Assembly: GCA_037975125.1 (NCBI GenBank)
Contig: CM075862.1
Coordinates: 17,546,283-17,610,282 of the forward strand
DNA length: 64,000 nucleotides
Reading direction: 5' to 3'
Source: Latrodectus hesperus
Taxonomy: Eukaryota > Arthropoda > Arachnida > Araneae > Theridiidae
Positions 1 to 11,099 of the stretch are shown one piece after another. Every line of letters starts with the position of its first letter. Position 1 is the stretch's first letter. Both the position numbers and the translations under genes were made by a program. The notes under the pieces are model-generated. The model made no database searches. It was given only the letters and a program-made list of their open reading frames with translations, and had not been told where the DNA came from.

Positions 1-641
1 GATAATCCCCATTTTTCCAACACTTATGAAAAAATTGCTAATAACATAATTCACTTGAAATACTTGTATTACTCATTAGATTGAAAATAACTTTCATATC
101 AATGAACACAGCAATTTAATATTATAAGAATCATAGGTTAATTTAAAATACAACTAGATGTTGCTAATTATCTTCTAATCCAAACTAATTTCTGGATTTA
201 CAATAATCAATTTATTAACTGAGATGAATGACTTTCAAATAGAAAGCAATAAATGATCATTATGATAATAGACTCAAAAATAAAGAAATATCTAACAATT
301 TTTGAAAAGTTTTTATAAGAGTTAATGACTAGTTTTTTAAGTAATATAAATACAAATTTTCAAGTCATCTTCAATTCTCATTAAAACAAAATCAACCTAT
401 TCATCAAATAAATATCTAGATAATGAGTGAATGACAATATACTGATAACCTTTTGCTCAGCAGGTTAATTGCAAGGTCAATTGGGTCGATTTCTATTTTT
501 TAATTAAAATATACCTTAAAGGTTGATATGAAAGAAAGGTAAAATTATATCAAGAAATTCGGCTACTTTTTATTGAATAAATCAATAGAAAAACTTCGAC
601 TTTAAAACTAATCTTTATCTATTCTTCTAATATTATTTTAC
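1..641 (-). other. Glycogen synthase intron 1 (partial)
   Basis: This AT-rich stretch follows the splice donor GTAAAA (641 to 636, minus strand) of the glycogen synthase first coding exon. I find no following exon (the expected continuation is a conserved glycine-glycine-isoleucine-tyrosine block), so the intron extends beyond the window edge. No other feature is visible. Confidence 0.6.
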
Positions 642-771
642 CTTTATTTACAACTTCCCAAGATATTTCAAAAACCCAGCGATTTTCGGCTTCGGCTGTA
701 GCACCTCTATCTAAAACTGTATCTTCAACGTTTTCGGGTCTATAAAATCTTTTCGCTAAACGAGAAGACAT
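642..771 (-). CDS. GYS: Glycogen [starch] synthase, first coding exon (partial gene)
   Basis: Reading the minus strand from the ATG at 771 gives 43 codons plus one base, ending at a GTAAAA donor. The peptide ends in ENRWVFEISWEVVNK, which matches the conserved N-terminus of animal glycogen synthases (family GT3), where an ENxWxFExxWExxNK block precedes the UDP-glucose-binding segment. The enzyme is cytosolic and adds glucose from UDP-glucose to growing glycogen chains. The exon is only 130 bases and lies in a GC-richer island. The start is the only ATG in the open frame and is preceded by AAGAC. The variable residues before ENRW fit the poorly conserved, regulatory N-terminal tail of the family. 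The remaining exons lie to the left, outside the window. Identification rests on about 15 conserved residues plus a correctly placed donor. Confidence 0.8.
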
Positions 772-1811
772 GTCTTTATTAAGAAGTTTAATCTAGTCAA
801 TAATGAGCACACAATTTCCGAACTCGAACTGACGATTTTAACAAAAATGTTACATAAAATGTATGACAACCCTTTGATAATCTGGAATCATACTTTAGAG
901 GTTTACTATAAACTTTACTCCACAACTCGACTGATATTCCACTCCACGTGATTGAACCTTGTATGAAAGCCGAAACTAACTGTAAACAAGGTCACCTTGT
1001 TTTCTTTTTCAGCATGATATTTTTTTGTTTTATGATAAATATACGTTTTAAGACTTATGTCAAATGATCATTGAAGCACGATTTTGAGGTGACAAAACTT
1101 TTAACTCCTCTTGAGATTTAAATAAATATAAATAAAAATTTAAATCGGCTTATCAAAGACACAATCTTCAGCTTCACTTCACACTAGTTAGTTCTTGTTT
1201 ATTTAAATATAAAATTCGGTAACTGCAAATTTAAGTTTAATCTTCCCCTTTTGCAGCCATAAAATCAAATTACAAAGAAATAATGAAAATTAACACTTGA
1301 AGTCATTTACAATTGAAAAACAAGTTTAATTAAAAAATAAACGTTCTTCTTAGTCAAATTAAAAATTAACCTTGTGCTCTTCAATGGATCCCCGTTCACG
1401 TAGGCATTAAGAAAATGAGTCTGTTACAAAAGAAGATGAAAACCTGGATCTGCCTCCATGACATGTGATATTGCAAGGTTTGTAAAGAATATCCTTAACA
1501 CAAGCCATTCAATATTAAATTCACTGTTATAATTAAAGACTACATTCGGTTGTAAAAGGGAAACTTTTTCAAAAACTCCAAAACAATTAATGATCATAGA
1601 ATAATAGTCCTATAGGGGACTTTCATCTGCAAAATTAGAAACTTATTTGAATTCGACAATCATATCATATAATGATTAGTTATTAACACTGCTTTTCTAT
1701 ATTGCTCAATATAAAGCAGATGTATCTGTCGATTAAAGAGGATACACAACAAAATTAACACAAATCAGCGTATATTTAGACAGCTGCTCAAATATATTCA
1801 TCAGATGTTGT
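772..1811. other. 5' flank of glycogen synthase, otherwise unassigned
   Basis: Contains the presumed 5' untranslated region and promoter of the minus-strand glycogen synthase gene. I see no TATA box that I would trust in this AT-rich background and no open frame of note. Confidence 0.4.
945..950. promoter_or_regulatory. CACGTG E-box upstream of glycogen synthase
   Basis: A palindromic CACGTG lies 174 bases upstream of the glycogen synthase ATG. This is the core bound by bHLH-ZIP factors, including USF and the sugar-responsive Mondo/Mlx family. A role in this gene's promoter is inference from position; a single hexamer is weak evidence. Confidence 0.3.
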
Positions 1812-1937
1812 CCAATATTTGAGAAAACGTGGTTTCCATTATAGGTCCATTATTGGGTTTATCTTAACATGCTGTATATTGGAGAAAACTTGACGCCCAT
1901 CATTGGTCCCTTATTGGGGTTATCTGGGCAAGATTGC
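1812..1937. repeat. Imperfect tandem pair, about 62 bp, rich in ATTGG
   Basis: Two adjacent units share the order ATATT-GAGAAAAC, CCAT-AT-GGTCC, TTATTGGG and TTATCT, with roughly one quarter of positions differing. A further CCAATATTGGGCC palindromic segment follows at about 1935-1948. The class of repeat is not recognised. Confidence 0.5.
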
Positions 1938-2219
1938 CAATATTGGGCCAAGCTATTTTGCTACTTGGGTATAGATCATATGTTGAGATTGAGAGTTGAT
2001 CTTGCACCTGGATAATTGTTTAATTTCTTGGTACACTCATAGACAATGTAAGCTATATGAGATAAAAAATGACATTTGTTTTGCAGGAAAAAATGTGTTT
2101 TTCATTTGGATACAAAAAAATATATAAATGCGAAAAATAAATAAAGAAGGGAGTTCTCTTAAAAGAAAATTGGGGTTGAACGCTGTATTTAAATTCATAT
2201 AGTAAATTTAAGGAAATTG

Positions 2220-3100
2220 GTTTTTACTGGGCGATAAGGCTTTCCCAGTGGCCAGCAACGTTGTGAGGCATCAAATCAATATGCGGCTGTAGTATTCTGC
2301 CCCACACTCCAAAAAAGCTCTTTCCAGTTCTTGGAGAGATGGGGGGTAAGCGTTTAGCAACTCATCTGCTTAGAATGCCTCTGTTGATTTCATGCCCGGA
2401 GAACATGTTGGTCATTCTACTGGCATGATTCCTTCCTCCAAAAATGAATCATTCATCATGTTACCACGATGTGGTCTGCATTGTCTTTCATTAACACGAA
2501 GTCATCTGCAGTTACTGTAGCGTAAGGGATGACAATATGTTTGAGGACCTAAACCCTATATCAGCGACCAGCCAAAGCTCCAATTTGAATGATATGGAGA
2601 TTGATGTGCTCATCAATGGAGATACCAACATAGACCATAAAGAAAGCATTATTGTTTTTTAAATGAAAACACGCCTATTATCAGGATGAAAAAAAAAACA
2701 GAGCTTATCAAAGAAAAAATATTATTGGGCCATTCATTTCTCTTCCAGTTTACATATTCTATTGCCGTCTCCCTATGGGGGTGAAGGTGCCTTGCGATTA
2801 ACATAATACACATCATTCGTCAGCGAGATTACAGTCATACAGCGTAAAGGCTGTTTCGGACAGTTTGTGTCGAAACTGTGGTACCAGTAGCCAAGCGAAT
2901 TTGTTGTTCAAAAAGAGTGGTATTCATATTTCGGTATTTCTAATCCGAGTGTTAAATAAAGGCTTTTATTGGACGTTGTTACATGTCTACGACCTTGCCC
3001 TGATCTTCTTGCATTTTCTGCCTCAAAAACAGTACCAGTTATGGCTTCTGCTATTTAGGATTGCGTTTGGCCTCTTCTAATCAGTCCAAAACTCTCCAAG
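2220..3100 (-). pseudogene. Tc1-like transposase fossil
   Basis: On the minus strand, broken reading frames give the Tc1 order. Near 2870-2910 there is a helix-turn-helix stretch (TGTTVSTQTVRNSL). Further on is a DDE-core remnant with ND-DNA-like residues before RPHRGNMMNDSFLEEGIM, then CSPGMKS (the usual SPDxNPIE block, mutated), and a C-terminal LQELERAFLE segment near 2310. Several stops and frameshifts interrupt it. The family encodes cut-and-paste DNA transposases that insert at TA. No terminal inverted repeats could be defined, so the element is an old, truncated copy. Confidence 0.75.
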
Positions 3101-3287
3101 CATCTGATTCATTTAAATTACTTTGTTGAGACATTGTATTCATGGAATCAACGAGTTAAACGTATTTCAATTATTCTTTTTTTTCCGCTTTATTTTAGAT
3201 TAAGTTGAAAGCCAGATCTCATTCGCATCTGCTAAAGCTTCTTCTTCGACATCAAACTCAAAATGTCCACATTTCGAAGATTTAAAA

Positions 3288-6200
3288 CATGGGTGTCTAA
3301 ACTATGACCGTTCGTGGGCCGCATGGCAAAAAAAATTTTTTGCTGGGCCACACATACCATATTTTTTCAAAAATTTAAAATAAAAATTAACTTTATGTAG
3401 TTTTATTGAATTAAATTAACTTCTTTTTATAATATTTTTTTAAATCAAATTAATGAGATGGATGAATTTGGGTTTGTCGAACAAGCGAATCCAGATCGGG
3501 TTCAATAGACGAGGTTGCAATTCTTAATGCATTTTCAAGATGTTTGTCGGCAATCTTTGTCCTATTTTTGTTTTTTTGTATGCTTCATTCTTGAAAATAA
3601 TTGTTCACAAATATAGGTACTACCAAAAGCTGAAGACATTAATAAAGCATGATTTTGAAAATTAGGATATTTATCGCGGGGTAGGTAATCTTTATAAAAC
3701 TCCAGTAAAGAAACATTTCCAAATTTTTCTTTCAGTTGAATGTCACTTTGCAGTTCAATGCATTCCATTTGAAGATTTGAAGGTAATTTATTTATTTCTA
3801 GAGAAAATGGAATAGAAAATATGTTGAAATACTCTTCACTTTTTCGAAAATCTTGAAATCTACTTTCAAACTCTTGAATTAAATCAAAAATTAATGCAGC
3901 ATATTTTGTGCAACTCACAGGTTTATGTGCAGCCAAAGTACTGAAATGCGTCCAATCTTTCACTTTTATTTGATTGTACCAAAATTTCAACTTTCTTTCA
4001 AACGCTGTTATTGTTTGGAACATATTATTAATAAATTGATTTTTTTCCTTGAAGTCTCAAATATAAATCATTCAAATGCTCTGTTAAGTCTACTAAAAAA
4101 GCTAAATCTGAAACCCAATCTTCTTCAAATTCAGTCACAAGTTTCCCTTTTGATTCCATAAATATTTTTATTTCAGTTCTTAAATCGTAAAATCTTTTGA
4201 GCATTTTCCCCTTACTGAGCCATCTTACTCTTTATAATAAATAATATCTGCAAATTCAGTACCCATTATTTTGAGAAACTCTTGAAATTGTCTATGATTA
4301 AGTCCTTTTGCTCTTATAAAGTTGATGGTTTTTATAACAACGCTTAACACACTTTCCATTTTTAAAATTTTTCCACACAAATTGCCCTGATGTACAATAC
4401 AATGATATGCCATCAAGATCGTATTGCCGGCAGCGACGGCTTCATTATTAACCATTTTAACGAGTCCCCCATTTTTACCAACCATGGCAGGTGCTCCGTC
4501 GGTTATGATAACTGATACATTTTTCATAGATAAGGAAAACCTTTCCATCGTCGTTTTTAATGCACTGAATAAATCTACAGACTTGGTTGTGTCTTTTAAC
4601 GATACTAAAGCAGCCATTTCTTCCATGATATAATGTTCATCGATTCCTCTTATAAAAATTGCCAACTGTGCCGTATCAGAAGCGTCAGTGCTTTCGTCCA
4701 TGGCTAACGAATAAAATTTAAAATTAGTACAATTGCTTTTTAAAGACTTTTCAACTGCATTCCCCAACTCCTCAATTCTTGTGGCTATAGTTTTGTGTAA
4801 TACACTGATTTTAGAAAAACCCAACTTTTTTTCAGGGCAAATTATGTTTGCTACGCTTTTCATGCATTCTTTAATAAATTCGCCATCAATAAAAGGTTTT
4901 GATTTTTTCGCTATTAAATTTGCTACGACATAACTTTCTTTTACAATGTCATATTTTGAGTAGCTGTATTTTTTAAAAAAAATGTTCAGACGATTGCCCA
5001 TTTTTTAGTTCTGTGATTTTATCTTTACGGCAAACGCCGAGATATATATCGTATTTTGTGGCATGCTTTTGACTATAATGACGTTTCAAATTGTAGTCTT
5101 TAAAAACTGGCACAACGTCCCTACATATTAAGCAAAGTGCTTTATAATTCTCTTCAATAAAAAAGTATTTTTCTGTTCAGTTTTTATTAAAAACTCGTTT
5201 TTCATCTTCAATTTTTCTTTTTTTAGGTTCTGATTGTTTTTTTAATGACATGGAGGCCACCTAAAAAAATTATGTATTTTAATTTTATAAGCAAATATCC
5301 ATAATGAATACGATCTATTCATATGTTTTTAAAGAATTTGTTACAAAAATTAGGAAATCAAAATACAATGAAATATATTGCAAACAAATATTGTTATTCT
5401 TCAAAGAATATTAAATTTTTATGAGATTGTTTTACACGATATTTTAACAAAATAGTAAAAATAAGTATGTAAATTTTGAAATTTCAAATGAATTTGTAAA
5501 TTTTATAAATCAAAACTGAATACTGAAACTGGAAAACAAGGCACCTACCGGTACAGTAATTGAAGTAAGGCAGATGGTGGATGGAAAAGCAGAACAAGGT
5601 GCCGGAACAGTCAGATTTGTGCGGTGAGAGGGATAATACTCTCATAGAGGAAATAAAATTTCTCTACTCCACAACTAGCTAATTTGATGGCTGGTAACGC
5701 TGTCTTGAAAATTGATCGTCGACCGGTCAGGGATCCCTTTTATAGACTCGGAGAGCATGAAGAATTTTCTGGAACACCCCCAGCTGTAGCAGACGCGCGA
5801 TTGCTACAGAATTTGCTAAAAGTCGGTGCGTGACGTAGGAACTGGCACGTGACCATGCGCCAAGATCGTGCGCAGAACGGAATTCAGCGAGAAGAAGGTC
5901 AACGGGCTGGGTCGATTTGGCGAACTTTTGCGAACGCTTGATGGCCCCTTTTTCTGTGAGGGGTTCCTTTGGCCAAATACAATTAAATATACTGCATACA
6001 AATTTGACCAGGGAAGAACAATGCAGTGCAACACTGCATTGTACTAAACCTGGGAAAATTTATTGCTTCTATGTACTATTCTTACACCGGGAGGGGGAGG
6101 AAATCATCGGAAACGAAAAACTACATTTTCGGGCGTTTTGGTATTTTGAGTACACCTAAGAATTCAAGCCTCGGTATTCAAAGGGTTAAAGAGTTAAATT

Positions 6201-6350
6201 TTTATTTCAAAATAAATGTCAGAGCAAATCGATTATATATGAAAAATGTTGCAATATTTATTTTTTTAATAAAAATGTGTATATTTAAATATTTTCATAA
6301 TTTGCGTTTGAGCCGCATGCGGCCCGTGGGCCGCACTTTAGACAAGCATG
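3288..6350 (-). mobile_element. hAT DNA transposon with perfect 8-bp target duplication
   Basis: The left end begins CATGGGTGTCTAAACTATG and the right end, read on the opposite strand, begins CATGCTTGTCTAAAGTGCG. These are imperfect terminal inverted repeats with GGGCCGC just inside both. The flanking octamer ATTTAAAA is present exactly at 3280-3287 and 6351-6358, the 8-bp duplication expected of hAT insertion. The element is 3063 bp and encodes a minus-strand transposase related to the domesticated vertebrate GTF2IRD2/ZBED5 group, now broken. The segment 5300-6300 is non-coding internal sequence. Confidence 0.9.
3562..5251 (-). pseudogene. hAT transposase (BED finger, RNase H-like core), broken
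   Basis: From an ATG at 5251 the frame reads a lysine-rich start, a stop at 5179-5177, then a BED-type zinc finger (CLICRDVV, then HYSQKH). A frameshift before about 5001 leads into a 258-codon open stretch (4225-5001) with the catalytic-core landmarks LAMDESTDASD and VIITDGAPAMVG and the YHCIVHQ segment. A further frameshift follows at about 4230, just before RVRWLSKGK. The last open part (3562-4023) carries the C-terminal dimerisation region (LLMSSAFGSTYICEQLFS). Intact relatives run about 550-650 aa, so all domains are present but at least three lesions disable the copy. The product would be a nuclear DNA transposase. Confidence 0.88.
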
Positions 6351-6358
6351 ATTTAAAA

Positions 6359-8699
6359 AAAGAAGATTTTGCATTTGTGAAGCTCTTCTTCAATTTTATC
6401 TAAAAAAAATTGCTTATACCACTATTTTGAAAAACACCTAATATTTTTGTTTAAAACTACATTCTTAAAATTAAATTTTTCCGTTTCAGGAAAGTGTTTT
6501 ACATAATTTTCTTTAAAAAAAGTATTTCTGTCATGTGTGAGCTCTAACAAACCGTTCATCTATTTCTTTTACACCATCTAACATTCCACTATTCAGTTTC
6601 CTTCTTGTTTACTATTCAAATGTCCTTTTCATTATCATTCCTGACTTTCTCTCTAATTTCATCACCATTTCCATACAAATTTTATGTGAATCTATATACA
6701 AAAAGTAATAGAAGAAAATTTTGCTCCTTTATTAACTGTGGATTTCTTTTTCAGAACACGAGCTTAAGAAATACGTGATCATGTATTCAATAATCTTCAC
6801 TTAAATTTAGATATATGCTCTTTGTTTTTTATTTCAATTAAGGCAATATTTTACATAAATATATGTCGAGCTTCTTATGTAACCTTCTGTGTCTTTCTCA
6901 TGCAACGTCAATAGCTCACATAGTAGTTAGCCTAACATAAAGTAAAATAATAAATATGAATTTGCTGCGCAGTATTATAAAAAATGGCTAGCGTTCCACA
7001 TGTTAAAACATGTTGGACTTAAATGATTACTTTAGACAAATGGCTGTACAGTATGAAAATTTAATTTTTAGATAGTTTATGATTTCGAAGATTTTATTAT
7101 TCCTATTTATTAATAATGAAAAACAAAAAAATATCCCATTTTATTACAATTTAAAATATATAAACGCTGAAATAATGAAAATATTAAATAAAAGAAAATA
7201 AGTGAAATTATGAATGTTGATGGTAAGTAAACACAATGATCTGATTATACACATATAATACAAGTGAAAATAAGTTTTTATTCCTAATTTTGTGTATCAA
7301 CATATCTATTTTTAAATTAAATATTAAAAATATTGAAATAATATATTTTATTTCGAAATAGAATCACTTTGAAGTGAGCACATGTTTCAGTTGTAACATT
7401 TTAAACAATTGGGATGAATTTGACCAGTTTCCTAAACAGGTTAATACCAATGGCTTCATCAAAAATAATTTTAAAAAACTTAAAAATAGATTAAAAAATT
7501 AAATTGCTTTATTTGCTTTATCTTTTATTAAAGCATTGATTCCAAAGATTCCTTAAAAGCACAGTTTAATATCAAATTTTTATATCCATTTTATAATTTT
7601 ATCGTATTTTTTATATATTCATGGGCATATACTACCGAAGTTCTTCCTTAAATATTATTTAAATAAGGAAGTAAGCTATTATATTTAATTTTTTGTTGTT
7701 ATTACTTATGATACTTGGACAAGCCAAACTCGCAGTGCCGGTGGCTATACGAATTTAAGCCAGTAAGGTGCATCTTTCAATTTGTTTTTTAAAATTACTT
7801 TTTATGCTTTAAAATTACTGTTACCACTAATTTATTTTGTAAATGCATAAATTTAAAAAAAAATCAAATTATTATGGAATGATTTTTATAATGAGCTTCA
7901 ACTAAAATTATATACAACTAAAATATGATTCTCCTTAAAATTTTTAGTTTTATTATAAAAAGCCAAGTTAAAGAAAGAATTTTAACGATTAATAGCCCTT
8001 TTTAAATTTAATAACAACAAAATCAAAATAATCGAATCAGTCAAATGTCTAAGTACAAATAATACGAATTAATTATTATTAAATAATAAAACAGAAATTA
8101 ATTCTGAGGGGCCTTTTAAGATGTTTAACACAACTAAGTTGAATTACTATAATGGAAAAACAACAAATATAAAAGCAAAACACCTTACTGATTATATTAA
8201 AAGTTTAGAAAATGAAATGTTCAACTAAGAATGTTTATTATTTTATTTAAATAACATTTATTTTTTGGTTAATAATTTACTTTTTATAAATATTGTATAG
8301 CTGAAACATTTTTTGTATTTTTTAATAATATACTTGTATCTATCAAAGTGTTATAAAACTTCATTGCCTAAAAAGTAATGACTTTTAAGAGGAACGGCTC
8401 AGCTGAATTATTACCTACATTATTTTATGGTGATTTATTAATAGAAGGCAAAAGTTAATGGAGTTATAGGCTCTATCTGGAAATTTACTTTCGTTACAAA
8501 AAAGATACTAAAAAATAAATATCCGAAAAAAGAAAATGAAATTAGAGGATTCATTTATAATCAGAAATTAACATTCCTCAGCTAATATTTATGATCACTC
8601 TCATTAAATAATATAAAGGAATTTAATTACGACATTAGATTATATTTAAGGTAGAGTGGTTCCTAAAGAACCTAGCACTATGACCATAGGTATACTATA
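6359..8699. other. AT-rich intergenic DNA, nothing recognised
   Basis: No open frame, RNA gene or repeat could be supported here. Short homopolymer-rich stretches only. Confidence 0.4.
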
Positions 8700-8962
8700 C
8701 TCCAACATACTATTTACTATACTCCAACATCCGAAGTTATATTAAATGATGACCCAATCTATGTGTGGAAAAAGTTTCACATTCCCATAGAATATGTAAT
8801 ATAGTTTCCTCCACATCTCCTGCAAGTAGGATCATCTAATCCTTACATTATGATGAGATGTCTTTTAAAGTGGTAGTGTCCTTTAAGAAGTCCCACTGCT
8901 TTCCTTAAATAGCTTTTACTGAGCTTTAATAACTCTTTTTGTCTTTCACTAGGATATGTACT
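8700..8962 (-). pseudogene. Non-LTR retrotransposon fossil (C-terminal RT/RNase H region)
   Basis: Minus-strand frames give AVGLLKGHYHFKRHLIIM, then DDPTCRRCG, and after a frameshift EETILHILWECETFSTHR. The CxxC...H...C knuckle after a GHxxFKRHL block is the C-terminal signature of R1/Jockey-type LINE polyproteins with an RNase H domain. Only about 80 codons remain, with a frameshift and stops. It abuts the Tc1 fossil to its right. Confidence 0.65.
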
Positions 8963-8965
8963 ACA

Positions 8966-9725
8966 CTGCCCGACATTGAAAATGCAACACCAAGAAGGAG
9001 TTGCCAGAAGTGACAAAACTTGGGAAACAGAGAGAGACAGCAACGAACAATAAGTGATTTATATTTCGAAATGATATGCATAATACAGAGCGAGAATAAG
9101 GTCGAATCAATAAATTATACGAGCACCGTAGACGGTGATAGACGAAGTAACACGTCTAGACACAGAGTAAATGAGATAATGGGTGGCGTCCTGAGGAATG
9201 GCTCTCCATTCCCTGTCAACTATTTGCCAAAATGCGTCTTCTGAAGAAGGTAATCGCAGGGTGTGCAAATAACGTCCAATCATATTCTAAACGTATTCGA
9301 TTGATGAAAGATTTGGTGAGCACAATGGGCAGGTATGCAGCTGTACACGTTGTAACGAATGTTGACTGATACGAGCAATGTGCGATGCGATGTTGTCCTG
9401 CTGATGAAGAGCATTGGTCTCCCTCTGAAGGTAGGGGAGTGTCATTGTCCGCAGCACATCATCTACCCAAAGTTGAGCTGTCACACAGCCATGAATACGA
9501 ACTAGAGGTGGCCTGGAATCGTATGCAGTGGCAATCCAAAGCACGATGCCTTGCTGTCACGTGGTGGGGCATTCCACACTGCTACAGGATTTGACCTATC
9601 TCCACATCGACGCCACACTCGTACATGGCGACTATCATTGAAGACATAGAAGTGTGACTTATCTGAAATGACTATCCTGTGACATTGCGTCGTCAACAGC
9701 GTCGTGTGCAATGGATGAGCAAGTA
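8966..9725 (-). mobile_element. Truncated Tc1/mariner-like element
   Basis: Two overlapping minus-strand frames (9502-9711 and 9287-9544) encode a Tc1 transposase C-terminal half. Landmarks are VISDKSHFYVFNDSRHVRVW, then WVDDVLRTMTLPYLQ, HQQDNIASHIAR (second catalytic aspartate) and CSPNLSSIEYV (the mutated SPDLSPIE block). After a stop it continues with EDAFWQIVDREWRAIPQDA. The sequence near 8973 (AAATGCAACACCAAGAAGG) resembles the terminal repeat of such elements. The N-terminal half and the other terminus are missing. Confidence 0.8.
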
Positions 9726-10542
9726 ATCTAGCATATGAAAGTTGCTATTTACTTTTCTCAAAAACTTTGATTGTCTCTTCTATCCAAACTATGATCAACT
9801 TATTTTTCCTTTTCATTTTTCAAGTAATAAGTTAATAATACTGTCAGTTTTTGAGTTCATAATCATTTTCCACAAAAGTATAGAAAATTAATTACATATT
9901 AAAAAGGTATAATCAGAATATAAATTTGAATTTGATAATTTTTTTTCTAAAATAAGAGTTTTATGATTATTGGGTATATTTTGTCGAATGTTTATGTAAT
10001 TAATTAAAGTTTGTTAGCTGAATCCTTTCATAAATTTTGTGATCCTTTGATTCAGTTTTATTTTATTTATCATCACTATGCTTTTCAACGTTTGCGGGTT
10101 AACAAATCAATTATGTCAAATTTATTAAAATTATTTATTAGTTTGCTTGGTTTCAAGTTATTAACTAATTACATTTCCATTTTTTAACTTCCTTAAAAAA
10201 AGGTGTACATTTATTTTAGTGATAGCTAAATTAATTTTCTGATATTCACAAATAATAAGTACTACTAAAAATATTGAATAATTAAATTTTTAATTATGAA
10301 AAATATTTATAATAATCCAATTAAATCCAGTAAATTTAAAGAATTTAATTATTTATTAACCATAAAATAGTTATTTCTTTCGTTCCAGTTGAGATCATGA
10401 TTATGCCACTTTATTATGATCCGTAAGGGTTTAAAATATTCATGACGTCTGATAACATTTCATCTACGTCGCACATAATTAATTACGACATCATATTCGA
10501 ATGGTGTCGTAAATTTGACTTGTCGACGAATTTGCTGCTTAC
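9726..10542. other. AT-rich DNA, possibly intron of the minus-strand gene
   Basis: If the exon at 10543-10669 is real, this stretch is its first intron. No second exon could be identified. Confidence 0.3.
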
Positions 10543-10669
10543 CTGCAAATCGCATTCTTCGAACGGCAGCAAACAAGGCCCAATCCACCATCGAATATCT
10601 GAGAATATTTTCGAAATTCAATTTGTTAATAAAATGATGTAAAGCCAAAGCATCGGTCTGAGAAGCCAT
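10543..10669 (-). CDS. Candidate first coding exon, unknown protein
   Basis: The minus-strand ATG at 10669 sits in a good initiation context (GAAAATGG). It opens 42 codons plus one base that end exactly at a consensus donor CAG|GTAAGC (10542 onward). The peptide starts MASQTDALALHHFINKLNF and contains SMVDWALFAAVRRMRF. I do not recognise the family. The segment is GC- and CpG-richer than its surroundings, as first exons near promoters often are here (compare the glycogen synthase exon). The frame stays open 27 codons beyond the donor and about 26 codons upstream of the ATG, so an unspliced short ORF is the alternative. It is divergent from SNRPB, 427 bases away. Confidence 0.42.
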
Positions 10670-11096
10670 TTTCCATTGATTCAAGACGTTAACCCGTTGA
10701 CAGTAGAACAGAAGAAAGAAAAAAGGGAAAAAAGACAATACATTCACTTTATGGTTATTTAAATCTGCGAGGACTATTTAAATTTTTAAAAATTTCATAA
10801 ATTAATTGAATTCTGAATTAATAATAGCAATATAAGATTTGCGTCTTATTTAATTTGCATTTCTCTTCAGAAATCTTCAAGAGATATAATTTTTTTATTA
10901 CAAAAAAAAAAATATCACAAATCATTGATTTTACTTCATTTCTTTTTATAACACAGATGATTTTAAAATTATTTATTTGTCATTTATATGGCATCAGTTT
11001 TGTCTAACGTTATACCATATTTATTTTGGTGGGAAACATCTAGCCGGTGTATTGTAATTTTGTGCGTTTATTAAGTGACATATAATTTAAAAAAAA
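10670..11096. promoter_or_regulatory. Putative bidirectional promoter between unknown exon and SNRPB
   Basis: A 427-base gap separates two divergent start codons. Head-to-head arrangement of a housekeeping gene with a neighbour commonly means a shared promoter. No core elements stand out, so this is inference from layout. Confidence 0.3.
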
Positions 11097-11099
11097 ATG
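11097..11099 (+). CDS. SNRPB: SNRPB exon 1 (ATG-only coding exon)
   Basis: The exon reads ...AAAAATG|GTAAGA, so the only coding bases are the initiation codon. Exon 2 continues T-I-S-K-N-N-K-M, matching the usual SmB start (M-T-x-x-K-x-x-K-M). The next in-frame ATG (14990) would lose seven residues. Confidence 0.85.

Noticed and set aside
2865..3080. 71-residue plus-strand ORF
   Set aside because: It is antisense to the Tc1 fossil and has no recognisable features.
9020..9594. Plus-strand ORFs over the Tc1 element at 8966-9725
   Set aside because: The minus-strand frames carry the transposase motifs.
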